Shown: piece after piece, positions 46,864 to 57,102 of the stretch
Position numbering within the stretch: the first letter of the stretch is position 1
Layout of the letters: each line of letters begins with the position of its first letter
From: an uncultured bacterium
Lineage (GTDB): Bacteria; Gemmatimonadota; Gemmatimonadetes; Longimicrobiales; RSA9
Assembly: GCA_937889645.1 (NCBI GenBank)
Contig: CALBZE010000068.1
Coordinates: forward strand, 1-64,000
Length of the DNA stretch: 64,000 nucleotides
Direction: 5' to 3'
Program-made: the position numbers and the translations under genes
Notes under the pieces: model-generated
Database searches by the model: none
Told to the model about the DNA's origin: nothing
Seen by the model: the letters and a program-made list of their open reading frames with translations, nothing else

Positions 46864-48089
46864 AAATCTCTCGCACTGTTGCGCACATGATCGGCTGCGA
46901 CCACGTCAGACGCGTCACGTTGCGTCCCGCGCCCGCAATCGCGAATTGCCCTTCGATACGTATCAAGCGTCTGTCGGGCCGCGAGAGTCCAAGAAAATTC
47001 CCGCTCACGCGCTCTGCCGCGTTCAATCAACGCTTTCCTCAACCGTTCATCGGCCAGAAGCGACTCCAGTCCCTGCGCGATGGAATCGACCGAGGTGGGG
47101 TCGACCATTACCGCGGCGTCACCGACCACCTCCGGCATCGACGAAAGGTTCGACGTCAGAACTGGTACGCCGGCCGCCATCGCCTCGAGCAACGGCAGCC
47201 CGAAACCTTCGTACAACGAGGGGAACGCGAAGACCGTTGCGTGGGAGTAGAGGCGCCCCATCTCCTCCGGTAGAACCCGCCCGAGGACATCGATGCGAGA
47301 CCGCACGGGAGAGCCCTCGATCGCTTCGCGAATCGGGTTCGAGTGCCACCCCCAGCCACCCACGAGCTTCAGGCGGAGCTCGGGATAGCGGTCAGCGATG
47401 CTCTCGAACGCTTGGATCAATCGAACGTGATTCTTTCGAGGCTCCAATGTACCCACCGAAAGTACATACGGCCCCCCGGGCGCCGGCGAACCTCCCGGCG
47501 AGGTCGGTGGCCTGGTCGTGTCGGATCGGCCATCGTTGGTATTCGCGCGACCACGGGCCTCGTACACGGTGTCGATCCGATTCGGTGGGATGTCGCTAAC
47601 GCGAAGGAGGTCGTCGCGCGTGCTCTTCGAAACTACAATCACGCGGTCGGCAAACCGCTCGATCCACCGCAACCGTTTGTCGTGAAGCCAGCGGTTCAGC
47701 CGCGTGTGTACGTGGGGCATCGTTTGGGGCGTTACGTCATGCACCGTGGCCACATACGGCACGCGGCCGGCCGGCGGGAAGAACAGTTCGCCGACATGAA
47801 AGACATCGATGGACTCGAAGAGCGACTCGATGGGTGCTCTGACAGGCAACCACCACGCGGCATCCGGGGACCAGCGCCACGGGGCCGGGCCGATTACCAA
47901 AGTCGCCCCCAGCCCCCTAAGCCGTTCGAGCGCCTCACGGCCGGCGGGGTCAAGCCGTGCACCGCAATAGAGGACGAGACGGTGGGCGCCGTCTAAGCCC
48001 AACAGTGCCTCGACGAGGTGGTAGGCATAAACCGCCGTACCATTGGTCACGCCATGCCTCAGGACCGAGGCATCGAATCCGATGCGCAT
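46860..48089 (-). CDS. GT4-family glycosyltransferase (mannosyltransferase-like)
   Basis: A 409-residue enzyme starting MRIGFDASVLRHGVTNGTAVYAY, cut here to its key pattern DAS...NGTAVY, as in WbaZ/MtfB-like mannosyltransferases. Further motifs are VLSVGTLEPRKNHVRLIQAF and AFPSLYEGFGLPLLEAMAAG. A Pro/Gly-rich stretch TRPPTSPGGSPAPGG is inserted before the second domain. The gap of 91 bases upstream is the largest inside the glycan run and shows no promoter. Confidence 0.88.
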   Translation of the reverse strand: MRIGFDASVLRHGVTNGTAVYAYHLVEALLGLDGAHRLVLYCGARLDPAGREALERLRGLGATLVIGPAPWRWSPDAAWWLPVRAPIESLFESIDVFHVGELFFPPAGRVPYVATVHDVTPQTMPHVHTRLNRWLHDKRLRWIERFADRVIVVSKSTRDDLLRVSDIPPNRIDTVYEARGRANTNDGRSDTTRPPTSPGGSPAPGGPYVLSVGTLEPRKNHVRLIQAFESIADRYPELRLKLVGGWGWHSNPIREAIEGSPVRSRIDVLGRVLPEEMGRLYSHATVFAFPSLYEGFGLPLLEAMAAGVPVLTSNLSSMPEVVGDAAVMVDPTSVDSIAQGLESLLADERLRKALIERGRAREREFSWTLAARQTLDTYRRAIRDCGRGTQRDASDVVAADHVRNSARDL

Positions 48090-48180
48090 CTCTGCTCGTA
48101 CCCTCCTCCGCCGGAACCCTCACGGCTCCACAGATGGGGTCAGTCGTCTCCCAACCAGCGCCACGGCTACAATGCGCACT

Positions 48181-49383
48181 TCACGCCTCATTCGCGCCGA
48201 CACCGCGAATCCGATCGTAGATCGCAGCCATCTTTCTCGCACAGATGAGCGGGTCGAACCGATCCGCCGCCTCGCGCCGGGCAGCCTCACCAATCAAGAG
48301 CCGAAGCTTGGGAGCATCGATAAGGTTTTTGATTACGCCGGCAATCGCCGAGGCATCCCCGGGCGGCACCAGGAATCCCGTATGACCATCCGCGAGCAGC
48401 TCGGGCGCTGCGCCATCGGAACATGCGATGACGGGCAATCCTGCGAGCATGCCTTCGACAATGGTCCGGCCGAAGCCTTCGCCCTGAGCTGGCATCACGA
48501 GCGCATCCATCGCTGGGAGCCAATCCGAGACGTCTGAGCGAACGCCGATCCAACGGACCCGGTCTTCGACCCCGAGCGCACGGGCAAGTCGGCGAAGTCG
48601 TCTTTCGACCAGCGGGGAGCCCTGCCCGGCAACCACCAACACCGCCCGTACCCCATCCCCAGCGAGCGCTGCAACGGCGCGAATCGCGACGTCGACTCGC
48701 TTTTGATCGTCCAGGCGACCGACGACCGCGAGGGCGAAAGCGTCGTCGATTGCGAAAGCCCGGCGCCACCGGCCGGTCTCGATGCGATCCAGAACGCGGC
48801 AGAACACCCTCGGTTCGACCGGATTGGGCACGACGTACACATCGACGCCGACAGCCGCGAATCGCCGCGACAGGAACGCGCTAGGCGCGATCACTCCATC
48901 GGCGCGTTTCAGGCACGTTCGTATACGCGGATGGAACCAGTTCCTCACCTGATCGCGCACGTGCGCAACATACGGCACCCCGGCCTGCCTGGCGGCAGCG
49001 TAGGCGATCGGAATTGACAGGTCGCAGTTCGAATGAACGATGGCATAACCGCCTTCGGAAACAATGGACTTGAGCCAGGCGCTCTCCCGCGAGATCCGGC
49101 GAAGCGCGATTGCGAGCCACAGCGCGCGCTTCGCCGCGCTCTCGAGGCCCGGAATGTTGCGGGTCAATCCGCCTAACGGGCTACCCGGCTGGCGACCCTT
49201 CGCATCCAGTACGTGCACCGTGAAGCCTTGCTTGGCAAAGGCATCGATCAACGGCCCAGGCTGCCACGCCGCAAGCGTAGGTTCCCATCCGACGCGAGGA
49301 AGCGAGGTAGCCAGCTCCAGCAGGCTGCGCTCGGCCCCTCCGAAGTAGGAGACCGTGCTGACGAAGAGCACTCGACCTCCCAT
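48181..49383 (-). CDS. GT4-family glycosyltransferase
   Basis: This protein of about 400 residues begins MGGRVLFVSTVSYFGGAERS, the N-terminal GT4 strand and loop. The second domain carries LAVVGRLDDQKRVDVAIRAV and MPAQGEGFGRTIVEGMLAG with the two glutamates of the EX7E motif. ATG 49383 fits the domain boundary; the frame is open to GTG 49470, where no ribosome site is visible. The end of the protein (DPLICARKMAAIYDRI) is typical. Confidence 0.86.
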   Translation of the reverse strand: MGGRVLFVSTVSYFGGAERSLLELATSLPRVGWEPTLAAWQPGPLIDAFAKQGFTVHVLDAKGRQPGSPLGGLTRNIPGLESAAKRALWLAIALRRISRESAWLKSIVSEGGYAIVHSNCDLSIPIAYAAARQAGVPYVAHVRDQVRNWFHPRIRTCLKRADGVIAPSAFLSRRFAAVGVDVYVVPNPVEPRVFCRVLDRIETGRWRRAFAIDDAFALAVVGRLDDQKRVDVAIRAVAALAGDGVRAVLVVAGQGSPLVERRLRRLARALGVEDRVRWIGVRSDVSDWLPAMDALVMPAQGEGFGRTIVEGMLAGLPVIACSDGAAPELLADGHTGFLVPPGDASAIAGVIKNLIDAPKLRLLIGEAARREAADRFDPLICARKMAAIYDRIRGVGANEA

Positions 49384-49491
49384 ATCCGTTCCCGACGCAC
49401 GGAACGATTCGGGGGTTACGCACGCATCACCAGCCATTGGCGTCGACCCATTCCAAGTGAAGAAAGCCACGGTCGGCCCACATTCCGAGAC

Positions 49492-50907
49492 CTATCCGCC
49501 ACTGACGCGCGAGCCCGCTCCGACCCGATCGATTAGAGCACGCACGATCGCGGTCCCATCACAGACCTGCGGCACCACGACGTCCCGCGCCGACAGGCGG
49601 GTCGACCGCGTGAAAGCGACAAGGAGCACGGCAGAGCCGAGAAGGTACGCTGCGGAGGTAGCAACCGCGGCGCCCGCAGTGCCGAATCGCGGGACGAGCC
49701 AGACGCTCAGCACCAGCATGGTGACCAACCCGGTCGCTGACCCCTTCAGATGGACGCTGGGCCGGCCGTGGCCGCCGAAGTACGAGGCGAGGACGATCGA
49801 TGGCACAAACGCGACGACCCCGGGGAGGAGCAGATAGAGGGGGAGCAAGCTGCCCTCGAACTCGGCGCCAAAGACCCAAGGAACGAGTGTCCCTGAGATG
49901 ATGGCAGTCGCCAGGGCGGTAACGCAGGTGATAGCCACCACCATGCGGGAGACAGCAGCCACGTGGACCGCGCTGTTTTCACCCGCGCCCGACCGGGCTG
50001 CCACCACGGGCAGGAGCACCGTCGCCGCGGCCTGGGCCACCAGCCAGTGAAGCTGGGACAATGTCATCGCCAGCGTATAGTGACCAACCGCCGTTGTACC
50101 GAGGAAGTAGCCAACAAGAAAGACCGCGACGCGGTAATTCAGAAACTGCGCGATGTTGCCCGCGTGGCATGTGAGCGCATATCGCCACACCTTACCTATC
50201 GCCTTTTCGTCGCTGGGCGTTGTCCCGGCTTCCGCGTACGCCGCACGGAAGTAGAGAACGCACGTAATCGCGACCGACGCCACCGCTAGCCAAACGAAGT
50301 GGAAAACGCGCGGCTCGCGACCGAGGCGCCAGAGCGTTCCCCACGCCGCGGCAAAGAGGATGAGCTGAGACAAACGGCCGAATAGGTCGAGGCGGTTGGC
50401 GAGGACGATCTTCCTGCGGCCTACCACTACCGCCCGGAAGGTGCTTTGGAGGAGAGTGAGCCCCACAAGCACAATGGTGGCCCACATGACGAAATCGCCC
50501 AGCCCGGGCGGAATGAACGCGAAGGCGACAGGTGAGTTTCGGATCCCGACGAGTAACCCAACTGCCAGAATGGCCTGGACCACCACCAAGCCGCTCACCC
50601 TGCCGATGATGGGTCTCACGGCCGCGTCCCCCCGGGCGACGACATACGTCACGCCAGTCGGAAGCGATAGCCCCAGCAACGTTGCCAGGAGCGCGGCAGT
50701 CGCAAGGATGAGGTCGTATGAGCCCTTTTCCGACGGGCCGAGAGATCGCGCGATCACGATGCTGACGCCGCCGAGGGCGACGTTGGATGCGACCGTCGTA
50801 GCGAACGTGTGAAGCGTCAGTTTCGCCGTTCCCTGAATCGGACGCGTTGCACCCGGTTCGATACGCCCGCCGGGCGGGTGCGTCCAGCGCGTTTGGGTCG
50901 GGTTCAC
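49492..50907 (-). CDS. Wzx-like polysaccharide flippase
   Basis: This 471-residue integral membrane protein has about 12-14 helices and the MOP/MATE-like start TFATTVASNVALGGVSIVIA followed by RSLGPSEKGSYDL. Paired hydrophobic segments continue to LLVAFTRSTRL. The family moves lipid-linked oligosaccharides across the inner membrane. GTG 50907 overlaps the upstream GT2 stop (GTGA). No Wzy polymerase with a clear signature was seen, so the final acceptor is open. Confidence 0.86.
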   Translation of the reverse strand: MNPTQTRWTHPPGGRIEPGATRPIQGTAKLTLHTFATTVASNVALGGVSIVIARSLGPSEKGSYDLILATAALLATLLGLSLPTGVTYVVARGDAAVRPIIGRVSGLVVVQAILAVGLLVGIRNSPVAFAFIPPGLGDFVMWATIVLVGLTLLQSTFRAVVVGRRKIVLANRLDLFGRLSQLILFAAAWGTLWRLGREPRVFHFVWLAVASVAITCVLYFRAAYAEAGTTPSDEKAIGKVWRYALTCHAGNIAQFLNYRVAVFLVGYFLGTTAVGHYTLAMTLSQLHWLVAQAAATVLLPVVAARSGAGENSAVHVAAVSRMVVAITCVTALATAIISGTLVPWVFGAEFEGSLLPLYLLLPGVVAFVPSIVLASYFGGHGRPSVHLKGSATGLVTMLVLSVWLVPRFGTAGAAVATSAAYLLGSAVLLVAFTRSTRLSARDVVVPQVCDGTAIVRALIDRVGAGSRVSGG

Positions 50908-51878
50908 GGTCGGACGCCCTCGTCGATGGCCGTGTCATATGCCCCCGAAGACGCCGGTCGATCGGACTCCGGCCGCCATACCGACGCCTCGGTGCCCCGG
51001 GAGCTTTTCCTCCCCACCTGATAGCCTGCCCACCGGACGAACTCGTAGGGGAGCAGCTTCGGCAACCGGTGGACGTGGCCCTGCTGAACGAAGTAGCGAA
51101 GTTCGTCGGTCAGGAACCTCACCGATTCGCCGAACGATGCCCCGCGATCGATGCCGGCGGTCCCGAGCGCGCGTCCGATCGAATAGCTGCGCCGGAACAG
51201 CTCGCGGTACGAGTACCGGTGCGCGTGTAGCGCCTCCGCGGCCGGCTCGTAGACGATCGAATAGCCTGCGGCGAGAACTCTGTGGGCCCATAGCTGGTCT
51301 TCGCTGAAGACCGCCTCGACCGGGATGGGAATCTCCGCCACCACGTCGCGGCGAACCGCACTGAACGCGTTCGAGAAGAGGACCCGACCGGGAGTCGGGT
51401 GGTATCCGCCCGGCCGGGGGGCGAACCGGATCGCACGCGCTGGATAGTTCACGGAGACGAAGTACATCTCCATCGTCGTCGCGTCGCGCGGGACTTGACG
51501 GCCGTACACCCCCGCGACGCCCGGCTCGGCGAGCGCGGCAGCGAAGCGCTCGGGCCAATCCGGCGAGCAAGGGAGCACATCCTGGGTGAGGAAGCAGATG
51601 ACGTCGCCGCTCGTCATGCGCACGCCCAGGTTGCGCGTGCGACCATGGCCGAACTCCGAGGGGTCGATGCGGTGGACGCGGAAACCGGAACGCTCGGCCA
51701 AGTCGGGCGTCGAGTCGTGTGAGCCGGAGTCGATGACCAGGACCTCGAGGTCGTAGCGGTCCCGAACGAGCTGCAGATGTCGGCAGAGGTGCCGGAATGC
51801 GGGTCCGGCGTTCAGCGTCGGTATGACGACGGAGATGCTGGACGCCGGCGGCTTCGTCGCAGACGCAGCCCGCACCAT
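50904..51878 (-). CDS. GT2-family glycosyltransferase (rhamnosyltransferase-like)
   Basis: This 324-residue GT-A enzyme has SISVVIPTLNAGPAFRHL at the N-terminus, then VLVIDSGSHDSTPDLAER. FGHGRTRNLGVRMTSGDV and CFLTQDVLP follow, the pattern of RfbF/WbbL-like rhamnosyltransferases. ATG 51878 is preceded by GGGAGGG and lies two bases after the upstream stop. The nearby rfbD gene makes dTDP-rhamnose a plausible donor. Confidence 0.88.
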   Translation of the reverse strand: MVRAASATKPPASSISVVIPTLNAGPAFRHLCRHLQLVRDRYDLEVLVIDSGSHDSTPDLAERSGFRVHRIDPSEFGHGRTRNLGVRMTSGDVICFLTQDVLPCSPDWPERFAAALAEPGVAGVYGRQVPRDATTMEMYFVSVNYPARAIRFAPRPGGYHPTPGRVLFSNAFSAVRRDVVAEIPIPVEAVFSEDQLWAHRVLAAGYSIVYEPAAEALHAHRYSYRELFRRSYSIGRALGTAGIDRGASFGESVRFLTDELRYFVQQGHVHRLPKLLPYEFVRWAGYQVGRKSSRGTEASVWRPESDRPASSGAYDTAIDEGVRP

Positions 51879-51880
51879 TC

Positions 51881-53077
51881 TCACACCCTCCCGAACGCGG
51901 TGCCGCGGAGCACGCTCAGGAAAATGGCGGCGAAGACGATCTCGGCGCCGAGGACCATGAGTGTGAGCGCGACCATGGCGGGTCGCACGGCGAAGAGGAG
52001 GCCGGCGCCCTGCGCGATCCAGTTGACCAGGATCCAGAGGTCGATCAGGAATCCGGCGGCGAAGAGGAGGCCGCCCAGGGCGATACCTCGCTCCAGTGTG
52101 TAATGCAGGTGGAACCGCGCGATCCACGGGTCGCTGGGCCCGGCCTCGTGCACGAGGGCGTAGGTCTTGGCGTAGACGCCGAGGAGGACGAGCTGCAGCC
52201 CGAGGATTGCGAGTGCGCCGCCGACGAACATGAAGTGGAAGTCGAAGTTCAAGTCGCCGACGCGCACCGGGCCGGGGAGCAGCGCGAGCTCCATCCCGAG
52301 GCCCACGATCAGGAATACGAGCCCCGGGGCGAGGAAGAGCCGGGTCGGGCTCAGCAGGAGCAGTTGACGGACGACGCGCCATCCGTCGGCCACGCTGCGG
52401 CGTGGATGTCCGGCGGGGCGAGGGTGGAATTGCACCGGGACCTCAACGGCTTCCAGACCCGCACGCGCGGCCTCGACGAGCATCTCGCTGGCGAACTCCA
52501 TCCCGGTCGAGCCGAGGCGGAGTCGCTCGAGCGCGGAACGCTCGATGCTGCGCATCCCGCAGCGCACATCGGAGACGCTAAGCCGGTAGAATCGCCGGGA
52601 CAGGTACGTCTGTAGCGGCTCGAGAAAGTGCCGGTGTGCCGAGCGCATCGCGCCTGGCAGGATCTGCCCATTGCGACGGGTGCCGAGCACCATGTCGTAG
52701 CCGGCGCGGAGCGGTTCGACGAAGCGGTGCAGGAGCCCGAGGTCGTAGGTCCCGTCGCCGTCGACGAGGACGAGGTACCGGCCGCGGGCGGCTTCGAGCC
52801 CGCGCAGGCAGGCCGCGCCGTATCCGCGGATCGGCTGGTGCACGACGATCGCGCCCGCGCGTTCCGCGTCTTCGACGGAGCCGTCCGTCGAGCCGTTGTC
52901 GCACACAATGACCTCGCCGTTGTAGCCACACCGCTCGAGCGCGGCCCAGGCGTCGCGAACGCACTGGCCGATCGTCTCCGCCTCGTTGAGGCAAGGGATC
53001 ACGATCGATACGTCGACGGCCTCGTGGTCCACGGGCAAAGTCGATTCGATCGGAGTGCTCGACGCATCACGTCGCAT
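51881..53077 (-). CDS. GT2 polyprenyl-phosphate glycosyltransferase with C-terminal membrane domain
   Basis: The 398-residue protein joins a DPM1/GtrB-like GT2 domain to four membrane helices (about 235-390). The catalytic part has VSIVIPCLNEAETIGQC, VIVCDNGSTDGSVEDAER and the DXD region LVDGDGTYDLG. Such enzymes load a sugar onto undecaprenyl phosphate for use by GT-C enzymes, several of which are encoded nearby. ATG 53077 has GGAGG nine bases upstream; GTG 53083 is less likely. Confidence 0.88.
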   Translation of the reverse strand: MRRDASSTPIESTLPVDHEAVDVSIVIPCLNEAETIGQCVRDAWAALERCGYNGEVIVCDNGSTDGSVEDAERAGAIVVHQPIRGYGAACLRGLEAARGRYLVLVDGDGTYDLGLLHRFVEPLRAGYDMVLGTRRNGQILPGAMRSAHRHFLEPLQTYLSRRFYRLSVSDVRCGMRSIERSALERLRLGSTGMEFASEMLVEAARAGLEAVEVPVQFHPRPAGHPRRSVADGWRVVRQLLLLSPTRLFLAPGLVFLIVGLGMELALLPGPVRVGDLNFDFHFMFVGGALAILGLQLVLLGVYAKTYALVHEAGPSDPWIARFHLHYTLERGIALGGLLFAAGFLIDLWILVNWIAQGAGLLFAVRPAMVALTLMVLGAEIVFAAIFLSVLRGTAFGRV

Positions 53078-54377
53078 GTACACGATCCTCCACCACGGTT
53101 TTCCCGACCGTGCCGGCGAGCGCGACGTACAGCGCCGCAGGAACGCACGCGGCGAGTACTCGCACGAGCGACGTGTCCACGAGCCAGCCGTGATCCACCG
53201 GAGTGAACAGATAGGGCGCTGCGATGGCGGCGAAATATCCCGCGAGTGCGATCCATGCCTCGTTCGACGACCGCCTCACGATCCCTAGCGCCAACAATCC
53301 GACGATCGGCAGCCAGGTGGGCTTAAGTGCGATGGTACCGACCGCGCCGAAGAAGATGACCGCGCGATCGTATAGCTCGGCGGGCGTGATCGCGATCGTG
53401 AAGAAGTCCCTCCCCACGCCCCTGATGGCGACAAACGCCTGCCACGGAGCGAGGACGATGAACGGCAACGCGTAGGCGAGGACGTGGGCCCTGCGTAGCG
53501 CGCGCCGTCGCAGAAGGGAAAACAGCGCAACGGCGCCGACGGCGCAGGCGACCGCGAGACCTTCCGCCTTCGCCATCGCACCGAGGGCCAGGAACACGCC
53601 CGAGCGCGTCGAGGAAGCGACGTCGTCGTTGGCCACGCCCGTCTCCATTTCGCTCAGCCCGGCGACAAGGGCGATGGCGACGACGACGTCGGCGGTCCCG
53701 CCCGACGCATAGAACGCGATCGGCCAGAAGAATGCGGTGCCCAGCGCGGCGAGGGCGGCGAGCCGCTCACCGGCGCGGCTTCGAAGAGCGCCGAAAACGG
53801 CGCCGACGAGGAGTGCGTGCCATAGCGTTCCGGCGATCGAGGCGATCGCGGGATCGGCCGCTCCCGCATGGCGGAACAGCCACCAGTCCAGCATGGGCAC
53901 GGCGAGCGGATACCCGGGGTGGGAGAAGGCGAGGCGCCCGCGAGGCTCGAAATAGGCCGCCGGCAACGTGCCATCCACGAACAGCATGCGCGCCTTGAAT
54001 GCCCATATCGCCCAGCCATCCCACCAAAGTCGGTCACCCAGGGAGGACAGGCCGAGGAGCAAGATCGGCAGGACAGCGGCGACGAGGAGCGGGCGAGCAA
54101 CGACGTCGCGCGGAAGTTCGAGCGCCACGCCGACGCCGCGCCGTCGGACGGCCGCCACGACGGCGAACGCGGCGACCAGCGCGTAGACGGCGATGGGCGA
54201 CAGCCTCATCCCCGTGATCACCGCGATCGAGCCGACAAGCGCGAGAACGACCACCCCAGCCGCGAAATCGGCAGCCAACCCGAGCAGGCCGCCCCGGCGC
54301 ACGCCGACCTGGGCGAGCCCGAAGGCGCCGAGAAGCCACACGACGCCGACCGCCAGGGCTACCTTCGTCGCAATCAT
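53067..54377 (-). CDS. Multi-pass membrane protein, GT-C/GT39-like
   Basis: This 436-residue protein has about 10-12 helices. After the first helices comes GDRLWWDGWAIWAFKARMLF, then RLAFSHPGYPLAVPMLDWW, which resembles GT39-like glycosyltransferase or O-antigen-type membrane proteins. Catalytic residues cannot be assigned with confidence. ATG 54377 overlaps the stop of the preceding small gene. It probably belongs to the glycan pathway because all its neighbours do. Confidence 0.6.
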   Translation of the reverse strand: MIATKVALAVGVVWLLGAFGLAQVGVRRGGLLGLAADFAAGVVVLALVGSIAVITGMRLSPIAVYALVAAFAVVAAVRRRGVGVALELPRDVVARPLLVAAVLPILLLGLSSLGDRLWWDGWAIWAFKARMLFVDGTLPAAYFEPRGRLAFSHPGYPLAVPMLDWWLFRHAGAADPAIASIAGTLWHALLVGAVFGALRSRAGERLAALAALGTAFFWPIAFYASGGTADVVVAIALVAGLSEMETGVANDDVASSTRSGVFLALGAMAKAEGLAVACAVGAVALFSLLRRRALRRAHVLAYALPFIVLAPWQAFVAIRGVGRDFFTIAITPAELYDRAVIFFGAVGTIALKPTWLPIVGLLALGIVRRSSNEAWIALAGYFAAIAAPYLFTPVDHGWLVDTSLVRVLAACVPAALYVALAGTVGKTVVEDRVHAT

Positions 54378-54850
54378 GGTCCGCTTCGCTCGAAACGTAA
54401 CAGATCGCCGCGCCGCTCGACCACCCGCCACCCCAAGCTCGGGCCCAACCCACTCGGCGCGACAATACTGCCGTAATCGTCCAGCCGACCCAGCTCGTCC
54501 GCCGTCCCCACATCGACCCTCTGCGGATAGGCGATATGGGCAAGCTGGTAGCGTACGTAGGTCAACACGAACGGGTGCGTCTCTCCGGGGAGAATCACGA
54601 GCCACGGCCGCGAATCCCGCGCGTCCTCGAGGAGCGCGCGGACCGTCGTCACGAGCATCGCCCCGTTGAGGGGCATTCCGACGGCGCCCTCGGTGCCCGC
54701 AGGACGATGGACGATCAACCCCGCCGGTCCCTGCATCGCCCGACGGAATTCATCCATGGCGACAACGCACCACGCCACGAGCAGTACAACGAGCGCGGCG
54801 CGCCAACCTCTCGGCTCTTCGTCGCTCACCGGCCGCTTGCGGCCAAACAT
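54374..54850 (-). CDS. Small single-pass membrane protein of unknown function
   Basis: This 158-residue product has one transmembrane helix (about 18-33, AALVVLLVAWCVVAMD) and a C-terminal soluble domain with RPWLVILPGETHPFVLTYV. No family is recognised. It sits seven bases after the methyltransferase gene and is translationally coupled to the membrane protein gene downstream. It may be a partner of that protein. Confidence 0.65.
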   Translation of the reverse strand: MFGRKRPVSDEEPRGWRAALVVLLVAWCVVAMDEFRRAMQGPAGLIVHRPAGTEGAVGMPLNGAMLVTTVRALLEDARDSRPWLVILPGETHPFVLTYVRYQLAHIAYPQRVDVGTADELGRLDDYGSIVAPSGLGPSLGWRVVERRGDLLRFERSGP

Positions 54851-54857
54851 CGCCTCC

Positions 54858-55478
54858 CTACCTCCTCGCCATCCCCCAAAGGTTCATCCCGAGCTCGAAA
54901 GTCCCGAACCGCATGGCCGCGCGGTCGAAACCGGCTTCGGCGAGCAGGTCGGCGATCCGCGCGTGCGTGTAGGCGTCCTTGTGCTCCTCGATCTCCTCGG
55001 CGCTCACGAGGCCGAGGCGCGCGAGGAGGCGGAGCAGGCGGTCCGTCCAGGCGGCGGGTGTGGTAAGCACGTAGACGCCGCCGACGCGGAGGATGCGCCG
55101 GATCTCCGCCAGCGTGTGCCGCAGCACGTCGTGGTCGAGATGCTCGAAGACGGCGAGCATCGTCACTACGTCGATCGACGCGTCGTCGAACGGGAGCGCG
55201 GCGCGGTCGTCGAGGTCGTGGCGGATCAGGGTGATGCCGTCCGGAACCCAGGAAGGCGCCGAACCGCCCGTGTCGAGATCCGACACCCGATCGAGTCCGT
55301 AACGTTGCGCGAACCGAGTCGTGCTCAGGAAGTACGGGTAGCTGCCGCAGCCGATGTCGACGATCCGGCCGCTCCGGAGCTCGTCGGGGATCAGCCGGTT
55401 CGCCATCCGAGCGCGGTGGCGGGCGAGGAATCTCTCGAGGCGGCCCTTGCCGCGGGTCACGCGCGTTGCCGGCGACAT
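54858..55478 (-). CDS. SAM-dependent methyltransferase (class I, Methyltransf_11-like)
   Basis: This 206-residue protein has motif I RIVDIGCGSYPYFL, the acidic loop LDRVSDLDT, motif II DDASIDVVTMLAVFEHLDH and LRVGGVYVLTTPA. The fold binds S-adenosylmethionine; the methyl acceptor is unknown but may be a sugar or lipid-linked glycan given the setting. ATG 55478 was chosen; a TTG at 55490 overlaps the rfbD stop. Confidence 0.85.
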   Translation of the reverse strand: MSPATRVTRGKGRLERFLARHRARMANRLIPDELRSGRIVDIGCGSYPYFLSTTRFAQRYGLDRVSDLDTGGSAPSWVPDGITLIRHDLDDRAALPFDDASIDVVTMLAVFEHLDHDVLRHTLAEIRRILRVGGVYVLTTPAAWTDRLLRLLARLGLVSAEEIEEHKDAYTHARIADLLAEAGFDRAAMRFGTFELGMNLWGMARR

Positions 55479-55486
55479 ATCTCCGC

Positions 55487-56332
55487 TCAAATCAACCCGC
55501 CTTCCGCGAGCGCGGTACGCAGTGCGTCGCGCCAGTCGGGGAGCGGCCCGACGACCGCCTCCGTCGACGCGCAGTCGAGGACCGAGTAGCGCGGCCGGCG
55601 CGCGGGCGTGGGAAACGCCTCGGTCGCGACGGGGACGATCTCCGCTTCGATCCCGGCGAGGCGGAGCGCTTCGCAGGCGAAGCCGTACCAGGTCGTCTCG
55701 CCGCGCCCCGTCGTGTGGTAGATCCCGGACGGAACGTCCGCCTCGAGCAACCCGGCGAGCGTGGCGGCCAGTGTGCCGGTCCAGGTCGGCGTGCCGCGCT
55801 GGTCGTCGACGACGCGAAGCGGCGCCCCTTCCCTGGCGCGAGCCAGAATCGTGGAGACGAAGTTACGGCCGCCGGCGCCGTAGAGCCAACTGGTGCGCAC
55901 GACGAGCCAGTCGCCCGCCTCGCGCGCGGCCTCCTCGCCCGCGAGCTTGGTGCGCCCGTAGGCGTTCAGCGGCGCGGTCGGGTGGTCGGGGCGGTACGGC
56001 GCGCTCGCCCGGCCATCGAAGACGTAATCCGTGCTCGGGTAGACCAGCCGCGCGCCGACGGCCCGGCACGCGCGGGCGACGTTCCTCGTAGCCTCTGCGT
56101 TCACGGCGAACGCCGTCGCCTCGTCGTTCTCGGCGTCGTCGACGCGGGTGTAGGCGGCGCACTGGACGACGACGTCGGGCGCCGACTCGCGGACGACGCG
56201 CTCGACGGCGGCGGCGTCGGTCACGTCGAGCGCGTCGCGGCCGAAGGCGACGGCGTCGTGGCCCCGGCGCTCCAGCTCGCGGATCAGCGCCCGGGCGAGC
56301 ATGCCGTTCGCGCCGGTGACGAAGACCCTCAA
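55487..56332 (-). CDS. rfbD: dTDP-4-dehydrorhamnose reductase
   Basis: RfbD reduces dTDP-4-keto-L-rhamnose to dTDP-L-rhamnose. The 281-residue SDR protein starts [20 protein letters not shown] with the NAD(P)-binding glycine motif. It has [28 protein letters not shown] and the YGRTKLAGE catalytic Tyr-Lys pair. The start is TTG 56332, overlapping the upstream stop (TTGA), with GGGAGGG before it. rfbA, rfbB and rfbC are not in the window. Confidence 0.93.
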   Translation of the reverse strand: MRVFVTGANGMLARALIRELERRGHDAVAFGRDALDVTDAAAVERVVRESAPDVVVQCAAYTRVDDAENDEATAFAVNAEATRNVARACRAVGARLVYPSTDYVFDGRASAPYRPDHPTAPLNAYGRTKLAGEEAAREAGDWLVVRTSWLYGAGGRNFVSTILARAREGAPLRVVDDQRGTPTWTGTLAATLAGLLEADVPSGIYHTTGRGETTWYGFACEALRLAGIEAEIVPVATEAFPTPARRPRYSVLDCASTEAVVGPLPDWRDALRTALAEGGLI

Positions 56333-57102
56333 GCGTCGCCCTCCCGGCGCACGTACCGGGGCGCTTTCGGCGGGAGGAGATTGGCGCGGAGGATGTGCCA
56401 GAACGCGGCGATGCCGTCCTTCCAGCCGATCTTCTTCCCCTCGGCGTACGTGCGGCCGTGATAGCTGATCGGGACCTCGTAGATGCGGGCGCCGGCCTGC
56501 GCGAGCCGCGCGGTCAGCTCGGGCTCGATCCCGAATCGGTCGGAGCGCAGCGGCAGGCTCTTCATGAGATCGGCGCGCACCATCTTGTAGCACGTCTCCA
56601 TGTCCGTGAGGTTCAGGTCCGTGAACATGTTGGAGACGAGGGTGAGCACGCCGTTGCCGACGCGGTGCCAGAAGTAGAGGACCCGCCGGGAGCCGCCGAG
56701 AAAGCGGCTGCCGAAGACGGCGTCCGCGCGGCCGTCGGCGATCGGTGCGAGGAGCCGGGGCAGCTCGTGCGGGTCGTACTCGAGGTCGGCGTCCTGGATG
56801 ACGATGACGTCGCCGGTGGCGTGCTGGATCCCGGTGCGCACCGCGGCGCCTTTGCCGCGATTCTTCTCGTGGCGCGCGAGGACGTCGATCGCGCGCTCGG
56901 CGGCCAGACGCTCGAGGATGTCGCCGGTGCCGTCGGTCGAGGCGTCGTCGACACAGACGATCTCGATGTTGAGCGGCACGCTCCGCACCCGTGCGAGCGA
57001 CTGTTCGACGGTGGCCGCCTCGTTGTAGACCGGCATCACGACGCTCAGCCGGATCCGGCGCAGTTCCTCCTCCGTGGGTCGCCCGTGCAGCGCGTGCGTC
57101 AT
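56329..57102 (-). CDS. GT2-family glycosyltransferase (DPM1-like)
   Basis: The 257-residue soluble GT-A enzyme has [37 protein letters not shown] and the DXD region [14 protein letters not shown], close to polyprenol-phosphate mannosyl/glucosyl transferases. [17 protein letters not shown] near the C-terminus is typical. ATG 57102 overlaps the pilR-like stop by four bases, directly tying glycan genes to the regulator gene. Confidence 0.9.
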   Translation of the reverse strand: MTHALHGRPTEEELRRIRLSVVMPVYNEAATVEQSLARVRSVPLNIEIVCVDDASTDGTGDILERLAAERAIDVLARHEKNRGKGAAVRTGIQHATGDVIVIQDADLEYDPHELPRLLAPIADGRADAVFGSRFLGGSRRVLYFWHRVGNGVLTLVSNMFTDLNLTDMETCYKMVRADLMKSLPLRSDRFGIEPELTARLAQAGARIYEVPISYHGRTYAEGKKIGWKDGIAAFWHILRANLLPPKAPRYVRREGDA